From the NCBI GenBank assembly GCA_003254885.1, contig QANT01001373.1:1-29911 (forward strand): 29,911 nt of DNA. Direction: 5' to 3'. Shown piece after piece: positions 1 through 9,410 of this stretch (position 1 is its first letter; every line of letters starts with the position of its first letter). The translations under genes and the position numbers were made by a program. The notes under the pieces were generated by a model. That model made no database searches, was not told where the DNA came from, and saw only the letters and a program-made list of their open reading frames with translations. The stretch is from Purshia tridentata (Eukaryota > Streptophyta > Magnoliopsida > Rosales > Rosaceae).

Positions 1-151
1 TAAAAATAGAGATAGAGGCTAAATTGTTATTTTTATCTGAGTTTAAAAAATAAAATGAATTAATTATAAGAAAAATTTATACATTTCAATAAAGCCCTCG
101 TGAATAATCCATCTTCCTTCGATTTCAACAAAATTTATTAATTAATCTCTA
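1..151. other. AT-rich spacer, no gene seen
   Basis: AT-rich sequence with no open reading frame or recognised repeat. It runs up to the first copy of the 160-bp tandem duplication. Confidence 0.5.
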
Positions 152-419
152 TTTCTTTCTTCAATATACTTTAAATCTAGTGAGTTACCCAAGGAGACCT
201 TTATGTCAGTGAACCTCAACCACACAACTTTTTTTTTTTTGGCCAAGACTCAACCACACATCCGTCGAAATTTCCATCGAAAATTTCCACAAAACTGAAA
301 TTTAACTCCTTTTTCTTTCTTCAATATACTTTAAATCTAGTGAGTTACCCAAGGAGACCTTTATGTCAGTGAAGCTCAACCACACAACTTTTTTTTTTTG
401 GCCAAGACTCAACCACACA
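152..419. repeat. Two-copy tandem duplication, period about 160 bp
   Basis: A block beginning TTTCTTTCTTCAATATAC at 152 recurs at 312 and can be followed to about 260 and 419. Each copy ends in a T-run, then GGCCAAGA, then CTCAACCACACA. The copies are nearly identical (for example GAACCTC against GAAGCTC, and one or two T fewer in the second), so the duplication is recent. The 50 or so bases between the copied blocks are part of the period. No coding content was seen. Confidence 0.85.
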
Positions 420-424
420 ACTTT
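375..424. mobile_element. Micro-insertion T(8)GGCCAAGA between 17-bp direct repeats
   Basis: A perfect 17-bp direct repeat, CTCAACCACACAACTTT, lies at 375-391 and 408-424. It encloses a 16-base insert (392-407) made of eight T and GGCCAAGA. On the other strand this reads TCTTGGCC followed by an A-run, which is what a severely truncated poly(A) retroposon with a target-site duplication would look like. Replication slippage is an alternative. Compare 28608-28656. Confidence 0.45.
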
Positions 425-819
425 AATTTGCTTAATTCAACCCTCATTCCTTCTCATCCACTACACCCTCTAAAAGCACAGCCACCACACCATGTCCACC
501 TCCACAGTGGCAATTTGTTTTCGTTATTTTCATCAAAGTATAAAATGGACAGAAAAGAAAAAATAAAACATCCAGACCCAAATGAGTACAAAATCTACCT
601 AAATGAACAATAAAAAAAAACTTGAATTAAATCTAATAGTAACTAAACTTTCTGAACTCCAATCTAAACCCCTATATGTAAAATTGTCTATTTGGTAGCA
701 AAAACACTAAAAAGAGCTTCTTCAATTTAGAAAGATTTGAAACTAATGCTTTCAGTAATTTTCAGATTTTGTTTTGTTTTGGGAAACAAACCTACCAAAT
801 AAATAACACTATGTTTCTG

Positions 820-867
820 AATTATATTCTTTGCTTGTATCGGAAAAAACAATTATATTCTTTGCTT
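820..867. repeat. 17-bp direct repeat around a 14-base A-rich insert
   Basis: The 17 bases AATTATATTCTTTGCTT occur at 820-836 and 851-867, separated by GTATCGGAAAAAAC. The geometry resembles the target-site duplication at 375-424, here with a short A-run instead of a T-run. Confidence 0.5.
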
Positions 868-3800
868 TTGAAAATGAAAACTGTTTCTGAATTCGACCAC
901 TGTCGGCAACCATGACCATCAATGATTCTAAAGGGCGACAACAAAAGGCCCCACCTGTTGAAAAAAGTCTTTATAGGAATTGGGTGGCTAGACTTGGTTG
1001 TATCTGTTTGACTTTGACCTATTAAAGATATTAGATAATAATGTTAACTTTAAAATTCAAAGGAATCAAAGTAATTATGCTTCTTTCATTGATTCCCTTC
1101 AATTCTATCATCCTTGCTTTGCGGCTTTTGTAACTCTCTAAGACATCATATTTAATTCAATCTTTAATTAATTTGGCATCGTATTCAAGAGAAAATCACT
1201 CATTATTACTCGTTACTTACTCTTTAGAATTAACTCAAAATAGTTAGAATAAATGAAGTATTTATTAAGATTAGAAATTCTCTCAGATATAATAAAAAAC
1301 ATCACCCATTTCATTGTTTTTCTTTCTTAACATACATGACATGTGATATGATCATATGACCAAACCCAACCCTAAAATTTTATCTTAAACACACCCAAAC
1401 TACACCATCATGCCAGCTTGCCACATAAGTTAGGAAAAAAATTGGTAAGTGTTTGTGTATATAACCTAACATTTTTGTGATGGTATATTATTTCCACTGC
1501 TTAACATTTGAAAAATTATTGTGTAGGACAGTAATACTATGAATTAAAGCCAATATTTAGGATGTAAATTCTTCCCACTACATCTTTAATACAGATGGAG
1601 AAGTAGGAAATGAGAATTTAATAAAACCTGGAATAGCAATGACAAGAGTGTAATGAAACTTGTGTCTTGTAACCATCAGCATTAATCCATGTAGTTTCCA
1701 TTAACAACAAAAACATGTGCCTCAAAGATTTAAAGCTCTTATCTATTATGCAACCGACGCTGCAAATAGAGACACGTTGCATGGAAAGGATCACAAAATA
1801 TCTCTCACCAAAAAATACAAGGATCACAAACTATCCACACACACAGAAAATATATGCAGTAAATAAGAAAAAGAAAGTATTAATCCTTACATAATCAAAC
1901 AGTACTTCACTAGCTTCATTAGTCAGAATAGAATGATTTACATGCTAGTAAGCATAAACCCATAACCATGAACATTGCGTTTAAAGAAAAGCTTATACGT
2001 GTATGCATGAGTTCAATTTTGGGTGAAGATAGTCCTGCAGGAAGTTTAAAATATGTATAAAACCCCTGCGAGACACCACTACATCACGCATATGTAAACT
2101 GATCTAAATAGTAGGGTCAGCTACTCTAAATGATCCTCAGCAAAACATTGACAGTTATTGTCAATCTTAATGAGCATAGCAGGAAAATGAGAGTGAGATA
2201 TCCTTCTACTTAATATGGACATTAACCAGTAAAGCCTTTCAAAAAAATGCCTTCATTCTAAACGCAGAACTTAAAGTACTGGAAATTGAGGATCCTTGAT
2301 GATGCCACAGAAAAATGCAGACTCATTTATCTGATATGTTCGTTCTATAATTGAATTCAGAAATGTAAGTTCAAGAGGTATCACGAATCTCCCCACTATT
2401 TGAAACTGATAAAGAGCAGCTAGGCTGTCCAATAGATACCAATTTTAAGATTCAAGGATCAAACTATCAATTGCACACACATGCAGTTCCAATCATCCAG
2501 GAAAATCCCAATTTTAAGATTAGCTTTTGTTTGGAGCCGTCTCTCCAACCCAAATCTGCCAAGCTTCAGCTCCATGCAAGGAAACTTATGTTGTCATATA
2601 CTTCCCCCCAAAATACCTGTGCTTAACTTTCTCTCTTCACAACATGCTAGCCAAATTTGGGAACAAGTGGAAACTTTGCAGAATATAAGAGGATGTCCCT
2701 AACAGGTACAGAACCAAAATTGAGGAGGCCCCTTGGATATATTTCTCTGAAGCTCGTCTTGTTGTCATACACTGCAGTTTCCAGGACTATGCTCTAATTA
2801 GACAGTAAACTCACGAGCTGATCCAAATGTTTACCTTCTGTCCTTCACAAAAAGAATGCTATGTAAAAGATCTTAATGTTTCGAGTCACAAATGTTTTCC
2901 AGGTGCCCTGAGCTCACCAGTCATTATGTGTCAATAATATGTGCCGAATCCCTTTGTCAGCTGAGATAATTTTCAACAGCATTCTTAATAAGATGCTTCT
3001 AATTATGTATATATCTTGCTGCTTGTCTACATCTATCCTTCTTCAGAATCCACAATGACAAATGACAATATTTACATCCCGTAAATCAATTTTCAATATT
3101 GACTTTTTACATAAATATTCAAAAGACTTCCTTATCTCGGTTTTAGATGATTGAGCTGGGCACCGTATTCTTTCCTCGCTTCACAAACAGCATAGCTGGA
3201 AGTCCTTTTTGCACTTTTATTCCTTTTCCATGTTGATTTTGTCACGCTTTTATTCTCTTCAAAACAGTCCGAGAAGTTTCACTTCTACTTAATAATGGTG
3301 AGATGGATCCAAGTAAACCTACAGGAAAAATGACTCAGACAAATTAATGAGTTTCCATTTCTATTATTGTGCGGCTGAAAATATTTAATAGCAGCTTTCA
3401 GTAGAGTATCTTGTAGAGGTAGAATAGAAGGTTTCAGTTTGACATGGCTGGAGCTGAAGATAAAATAATCACTTACCACCCATTTGCTATGGTGAAAGAG
3501 TCCAAGAAATAACAATATCTAAGCAATACCTTGCTACAATTCAACCCCCTATGAGTTTCAAAAATAGTTTTGTTTTACAAGTAATAGATACAGCTTACCT
3601 AACCTTGGATAGTGCACCTATTTTCAGGGTCTCATTAGTGCACCAATAAAAGTTAAACAATATGATAAGATTACATATAATCAGTACGTTCCAAACTGTA
3701 AGTGGAAATTAATCTAAATTGAATCCATTTTTTAAAGAATTTAGAATGTTAGTCCAATATAGTTTTTAGAAACAACATCATAAGAAACACTAAGGCACTT

Positions 3801-3963
3801 TCGGGAAAGACCTACCCTAAGCACCATTAAACAACGAAAATAAAAAACGATCCTTGAAGGAAAAAGAAAAGCAAAATAAAAGAATCTCTATATTTGCTGT
3901 TATTAACAAATCTTAAGTGACAGACAATTTTTGCCAACTTTTACTTAATTGGCCTTCCATAAT
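868..3963. other. Long spacer without a recognised gene
   Basis: Both strands were read for coding similarity, and only short unrelated open frames (under 77 codons) were found. Part of it (roughly 2000-3250) is less AT-rich and less repetitive than the other spacers, so a non-coding transcript or an untranslated exon of a gene outside the window is possible, but no direct evidence was seen. It lies beyond the 3-prime end of HDA8. Confidence 0.4.
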
Positions 3964-4228
3964 AGTTTAAGCTCTTGGGGCCTAGTAGTTGCTAATATAG
4001 TATCAAAGCTCTGGTTGTAAAAGGTCCAGGGTTGGAAAGCTCCAATCCCCATTTCCCATTTCATTCCCCAATTATTTATTGGTTTGCGAGGTGCAGGGTG
4101 GAGCTGCACCTATATGTTTCTTTCTGTTCACATGTGTCTAACGCTCCTCATTTGTAGGTGTTAGCTTGATATTATCGGCTCATTTCCTTACAGTTAAAAA
4201 CTTTTGGGCTACATTAGTAATCTAACAG
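3964..4228 (+). mobile_element. Possible degenerate SINE or tRNA-related repeat
   Basis: The segment has a head resembling a tRNA-derived A-box region (ATAGTATCAAAGC at about 3997; compare the common plant motif TGGTATCAGAGC). It is followed by a B-box-like stretch, GGTCCAGGGTTGGAA, at 4023. Further on comes a short hairpin (GTGCAG to CTGCAC near 4090-4110). The last 37 bases loosely resemble the first 37. The match to pol III boxes is imperfect, so this could also be a fragment of an LTR element. It lies 300-560 bases past the HDA8 stop codon. Confidence 0.35.
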
Positions 4229-4373
4229 GAAATATGGAGGGAACAAACCAGGCAACTTATTTTCTCACAATGATATGCATAGGTAGTGTTTGGAAGGCAC
4301 AATAAAATCTAATAAAGATTCAAATGCATTCATAGGAGTAAGTTTAACTCCAAAAGGCAACAGTAATTTCATC

Positions 4374-4379
4374 TTTATT
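4374..4379 (-). terminator. Candidate polyadenylation signal of HDA8
   Basis: AATAAA on the minus strand, about 150 bases downstream of the HDA8 stop codon. It is the nearest canonical signal seen in the expected position. Plant signals are loose, so the true site may differ. Confidence 0.4.
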
Positions 4380-4527
4380 GGGGATGCTCAAACAGAACTA
4401 ATGAAGCATAAGCAGCAAGATTACTTTTAATCATATAATAAAGTGAACCGCATGTTCTTTTTCAATAACATTCGTATCATAGAAAGACTACAATTTGAAA
4501 ATGAGGTTTACCCAAATAAAGTCCAAA

Positions 4528-6508
4528 TTAAGCTCCTTTCAAAAATGGTAAGGTATCTTTCTGGAACCTTTTAATGGATTCAATAACTTGTACAGCCAAT
4601 GCCTCGTCCTCTGGGTAATAAGCAATGGGATCAGATAATAAAGGAATTGGTAGGTTGAGCACACCTTCAAGTGTTGCATGAAGACAATAGGCAGAGTATG
4701 TAACATGATATCCACCTTCTTGGACAATCAGAAGCTGTCCACTACAGTGCCTATCAGCCAGGCTACGAACTATCCGGCCAATCTCTCGGTAACCCTCCAT
4801 TGTCAAACATTGCCTTCCATTTGGATCAAACTAAGAAAAAACAGTGTTATTCTATAAGCTACTCCAGTTTTTGTTGACACTAAAATAGTAAATTTCTTCA
4901 CATGTAGCCAGTAGCCAGAGCAAGACTTAGAATTATGTAAAGAGGATATTATTAAGGAATTATACCAAATATATAAGTACAATATCAACAATAATTACTA
5001 CAGACAAACGGCTCTTTTAAAAATGATGGGAAGTCTCTACCTAAAGACAAATTTCAGTTTTGTTAAGCAGGACTGTTTTCTATTGAAATCACAACAGTAA
5101 ATTATGTCTCAATCCAATAGGCATATTTCATTCATCTCAAAACTGTAAATGTTTCAGAAATGCAAGATTAGGTACTGAAGCTTAAATTCTGCTCACACTG
5201 TAGACACATTCTATAAGCCCTGAATTTAGTAAAATATAATAAATCTGACCATTTATAGCACAATGAGGCAGATACTAGTATATCCAGATGGTTCATGATT
5301 AACTGAAATCCTTTTATAGTTAGGATTTGGAGATAGTAAACAAATTATCCCAAAAACCAGACATGCTTCTCTGATGAATAAACAATCAAGCTAATAGTCT
5401 AAATAAATTAGAGTAAAGTAGAAAGGTTTAACTTACAGCACTTGAATCCTGGCCAATGACCAGAACTATCATTTCAGGCTCAAACTTACGGATTGCTGGG
5501 ACGACCAACTCATTCATGGCATACCCATATCCTCGGTCCCCTGTCCCATTTGGCAGAGGTATATTCAAATTATAACCAAACCCCTCCCCTTCACCAAACT
5601 CATCAACAGAGCCATTCTGTGGGTGAGATGGACCCCAGGAACCATGATTCATATGAAGAGAGGTTGTAAGAACTTTATCGGACCTATAAAATCCTTCAGC
5701 AGTCCCATTGCCATAATGAACATCAATGTCAATCACCGCAACCCTTGCACGGCCAGAGTTTAAAGCCAATTGAACAGCAAGACCAGCATTGTTAAGGAAA
5801 CAGTACCCATCAGCTTGAGTAGGCTGAGCATGGTGGCCCGGAGGCCTAACCAATGCATAGGCAATTTTGCCATGTCCATCAAGTACATGCTTCATTGCTG
5901 ATAGTGTAGTACCGGCAGCAAGTAGTGAGGCATCCCATGATCCGGGGTTCAAGAAAGTCCCAGCACATAGCATCTTACCCCCACCTCTATCCGCTTCAAC
6001 TAGTTCATTTATGTATTCTAGGACAGAAACATATTTAAAACCTAAATTAGACTCTGATTTAACCCAAACCAACATTCTTTATAGCACAACTAACTCACAT
6101 CTATCATACAAAGTATGTACTTTAACACCAAGAGACTAAAATTTGACAAACCCATATCAGTTTGGTTTGAAAATAATACTGGGAAATTGTTTTAATCCAA
6201 GGAATAGTAACAAAGTTTGCAAATGAGCTAATCCAAGTACCAGGAGAGTGGAAAGAGAGCAATTCAGGGAGAAGAGCATGCCTTCCAAAGAGCCAAGAAA
6301 TGTAGGGAGAGATAGGGCCTCTCTCAAGAATAGAAACCATGTTCTTGACTCTGTCAGAGTTCTCAGGGTGCCTTTCTAACACGTCCAAAAAACCAGGATC
6401 CATTCCAGTGTCGAATACTCCATTGCCGGAGTCATGGCTGAGCATGCCTGAGTGCCAGAACACATCTATGCGCTCAGTTGTTGGGATAGTAGCAGTTGAA
6501 GCAGCCAT
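4528..6508 (-). CDS. HDA8: Histone deacetylase, HDA8 orthologue (RPD3/HDA1 superfamily)
   Basis: Zinc-dependent lysine deacetylase that removes acetyl groups from histones or other proteins. Exons (minus strand): 6508-6241, 6017-5437 and 4830-4528, joined through GT-AG introns of 223 and 606 bp, give 383 aa; Arabidopsis HDA8 has about 377. Visible motifs: RPPGHHAQPTQADG with the active-site pair H151/H152; DIDVHYGNGT with zinc ligands D188 and H190; GQDSSAFDPNGR with the third ligand D280; and QEGGYHV with the catalytic tyrosine Y324. All catalytic residues are intact. The DPNGR loop after D280 and the YYPEDEALA tail are typical of the HDA8 branch. There is no N- or C-terminal extension and no signal peptide, so nuclear or cytosolic action is inferred. 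The start at 6508 (MAAS) was chosen by family length; an in-frame ATG at 6556 would add 16 residues. Confidence 0.95.
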
Positions 6509-6607
6509 GGGAGGGACTTTCTTCTCCGTTTTTTGGTCAGGCTTCAGACTCCGCACATCGGATTGACAAGGAGGTCCTCATGTCGTTTACGGTTATATGG
6601 TTCTGTT

Positions 6608-6619
6608 TGGGCTTGGGCC
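6608..6619 (+). promoter_or_regulatory. Two site II-like TGGGCY motifs upstream of HDA8
   Basis: TGGGCT (6608-6613) and TGGGCC (6614-6619) lie back to back about 100 bases upstream of the HDA8 start codon. TGGGCY site II elements, bound by TCP factors, are common in promoters of broadly expressed plant genes. Position and sequence fit; function is inferred. Confidence 0.35.
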
Positions 6620-6620
6620 C

Positions 6621-6656
6621 GCCATTTTACCAAAAACAAAAGGCTGGTAAAATGGC
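6621..6656. repeat. 12-bp perfect inverted repeat in the HDA8 upstream region
   Basis: GCCATTTTACCA (6621-6632) is mirrored by TGGTAAAATGGC (6645-6656) across a 12-base loop. It sits in an unusually G+C-rich patch with several GGCCCG words (about 6605-6770). That patch could be a hAT-type element remnant or native promoter sequence. Confidence 0.6.
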
Positions 6657-6805
6657 CCGACTCGTGGAAACCAGGGGCCCAGGCCCGACTCATGGACAGG
6701 CTCGTTTTGGTCCTATCAAACGCATTAATGAAAGTGGTTGGTTAACTTGGTTTAGGCCCGGTTCGTCAGAATTTTTTTTTTTTTTTTTAAATCAAGACAT
6801 TGAGT

Positions 6806-7133
6806 CATTTGGAAGAGAGATATCGAATTCAGGTGCAGAGTGGACAATTTCACGACCCTTCTAACTGGGGGTATCCAATAAGTACTAATTCGTCATAAAT
6901 TGACTAGGAAGAGTTGCATATATAGGTCCATCAATTATGCCATGACGTGCAATTTAAAGATAATTGTAATCATTTGGAAGAGAGATATCAAATTCAGGTG
7001 CAGAGTGAACAATTTCACGACCCTTCTAATTGGGGTATACAATAAGTACTAATTCGTCATAAATTGACTAGGAAGAGTTGCATATATAGGTCCATCCATT
7101 ATGCCATGACGTGCAATTTAAAGATAATTGTAA
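6806..7133. repeat. Tandem duplication, 165-bp unit, two copies
   Basis: The block starting CATTTGGAAGAGAGATATC occupies 6806-6970 and again 6971-7133, directly adjacent. Only a few substitutions and a one-base length change separate the copies, so the event is young. It lies about 300 bases upstream of the HDA8 start codon and may duplicate regulatory sites. Confidence 0.9.
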
Positions 7134-8391
7134 CTTGGTTCATGAGCTAGGCATGGACTGCAATGGAATGAAGTTTGGTGAAGGTCCGTAGATCCTAGAT
7201 TGAAGTACATATGTACATGATACATTTGCAACCCTAAAAAAACCTAGTACAAGTTCCACTCTAGTTTTTCATATTTTTTCTTGACGTTACTTAATTAGCA
7301 ACTTGATCGATCATAAGTGTCATTACAAGACACCATATATAGTACGTAGTATCTCTTTGACTTCGTTGGTTTGGTGGATCAAATTGGTGTATTGGGGTTC
7401 TCAATAGAGAGTTAATTATTTAATTACAAATTAAGTACAATTAATGATCTTTTACATAAATTAAAATGACCTCTTTCAATTTCAGTCATAACTCATAACT
7501 CAGTTATAATTAATTATATAATTTGTGTCTTCTATTTTGTTTTGGGCAATACGAGACAAAAACGAAGGATCTATATATAAAAGAACTCTTCACATATTCA
7601 AGTCAAACAACGCGTTGTCATAGTGCACCAAGTATGAAATTCGAGAAAACACAGAAATCTGATCTCTGTCAGATCAAGAACAAGAGATGAATAAAATAAT
7701 CACCAATAAAATAAAATAGAAAGATGAAGTTATGTTTATTATTTTCACTATGCGGTCAATTCATGCTTAAAAAACATGACCAAATTCAAGCTTTTACAAG
7801 TTATTTTTCCAAACTCTTGCATACATGGAAATAATTTTATGCACATATTAAAATTTTTCTTTTTAAGAAAATAAGAAAGGTTAGGATGCATACCGCCAAA
7901 AAGAAAAATATTGTAAAGGGTAAACCTCATATAATGTAATATATAATAGATGACCCTAATTTAATTATTATAAGCCTGATGTAGAAAGGGACAAGAGGTA
8001 TTATTTATAATATTTTCTGTATAAATATAAATTTTTTTTATTATGTATATTTGTTATTTTATTAGCCGAAATATTCTGAGAATCAGATACATGACAAGTT
8101 AAATTATGATGGATTCCTATGTCAATTAATTTGATCAATTTTGTTTGTCACGCTGTCTTTAAAGTTTGAACACATGGGTATATTCATCCCTCACATCCAG
8201 AATAGGTTGAAAAGTTAAGTATTTTGGCTTTTTTGCTAAAAGGTTGAGTATTTTAGGTATGACCACCAAAATATATTGCATAATATATAGAAGAGTCGGT
8301 GCTTTTCCTATGGCAGTTTTAGCTTAACACACTGTATACTAAAACGAAAATGTAAGCAAGAATTTGGAGCCTCTTCTTTTTGCAAAACAAT
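7134..8391. other. AT-rich spacer with an isolated TATA-like site
   Basis: No protein gene recognised. CTATATATAAAAG near 7571-7583 is followed by the palindrome ACAACGCGTTGT (7607-7618) and an 18-codon open frame (7634-7690). These could be the stub of a lost gene, but nothing in the frame is recognisable. Confidence 0.35.
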
Positions 8392-8569
8392 AATATTATT
8401 TTGACTATATTTTTAATATCATCTTATGTATTATTATTTTATTGGACAGAACTTTCTTTTTTCTTTTAGGATTTTTTACTTTTTTTTAGTGTTCAATATA
8501 TTAATATTACGTAGGTTACTATAAGGTGGTATAAAATTATAGTATGAAAATATAGTAAATGTAGCATTG
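8392..8569 (+). mobile_element. MITE copy 1 (upstream of ALMT-A)
   Basis: About 178 bp with imperfect terminal inverted repeats: AATATTATTTTGACTATATT at the left, mirrored by AATATAGTAAATGTAGCATT at the right. The interior (TTTAGTGTTCAATATATTAA, then a TATAAAATTATA block) matches the element at 12287-12480 in the same orientation. It has no coding capacity and lies about 840 bases upstream of the ALMT-A start codon. Confidence 0.6.
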
Positions 8570-8600
8570 TTGTTTTTAAAATTTTGATTTTAGAATACTA

Positions 8601-8603
<3 letters not shown>

Positions 8604-8635
<32 letters not shown>
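8604..8635. repeat. AT dinucleotide microsatellite, about 16 units
   Basis: An uninterrupted run of alternating A and T over 32 bases, probably length-polymorphic. It lies just outside MITE copy 1. Confidence 0.95.
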
Positions 8636-8637
<2 letters not shown>

Positions 8638-9246
8638 ACTCTTCTAGAATAATTACTTGCAAAATAAGATAGTAGATATATATAATATATATTATTTATC
8701 ATGGTTTTAATTGATAATTGGGTAAACAGACTTTTCTCAATTTGACGTAATCAGTTAATTAAGTGGGTCCACAACGGCCAACTGATATGCAAATCAGGAT
8801 ATTACACCTTCTGTAGACCTTGGGGTGCGAATTTATTCTCTGTCGGTCGCAGATCTCAAAGAATGGGTATGGCGAGTACTCAGCAGAGCATATGTGAATG
8901 GCTGGCCTTGTTTGACCCCTGTCTGTGACTCTCAAGTCCAAACCAGAGAAAGCCGTCACGTCCTTCTGGTGTTACTCACGTGGTACTGTTAATTGAAGTA
9001 CTCCAAACTTAGTTAATAATACAGAGAGTAGAATATATACTTCTGGAATATTTGATTTACACTTGTAAATTTTAGCTAGCTTTTGTGTTTGAATTGTGTG
9101 GGTTGATACAAGCCTAAGTTTTTAATTTTATATTTTAGAATCCTATGGTTAATTAATAAACTGAAATTAATTACTATATATGTGCATGCTCTGATAATTA
9201 AACATATTTTAATTTAATTATATGTTGCCATACAACATTGTTCACT

Positions 9247-9254
9247 TATAAATA
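9247..9254 (+). promoter_or_regulatory. TATA box of ALMT-A
   Basis: TATAAATA, 157 bases upstream of the ATG, followed by a pyrimidine-rich leader (CTTCCT and CTCTCTCTCACC tracts). A transcription start near 9280 and a leader of about 130 nt are inferred. ALMT-C has the same octamer at a similar distance. Confidence 0.6.
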
Positions 9255-9410
9255 GAGTGCTTTGCTGTCTCAGACCTCACTCCATAAGGCACATCTTCTT
9301 CCTAGACATCTCAACCGCCACACCCACCCTATAATTTGCCCCTTCCTGTCTTCTCTCTCTCACCTGCAGCTTCCAATATTTTCTAGCGAGCTTCAATAGA
9401 AATATTGAAA

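Noticed and set aside
398..613. 71-codon open frame on the plus strand
   Set aside because: It starts inside the duplicated micro-insertion, has low-complexity composition and shows no family resemblance.
1618..3515. Three small open frames (1618-1827 minus, 2481-2702 plus, 3285-3515 minus)
   Set aside because: Each is under 77 codons with no recognisable motif, and they could not be joined by splice sites into a known protein.
5867..6139. 90-codon plus-strand frame opposite HDA8 exon 2
   Set aside because: It is antisense to a well-supported exon and composed as its shadow.
6496..6864. 122-codon plus-strand frame over the HDA8 start region
   Set aside because: It overlaps HDA8 exon 1 in antisense and runs through promoter-like and repeat sequence; no family resemblance.
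8759..8959. 66-codon minus-strand frame in a G+C-richer patch upstream of ALMT-A
   Set aside because: No recognisable protein; more likely upstream regulatory sequence. I could not show similarity to the patches upstream of ALMT-B.
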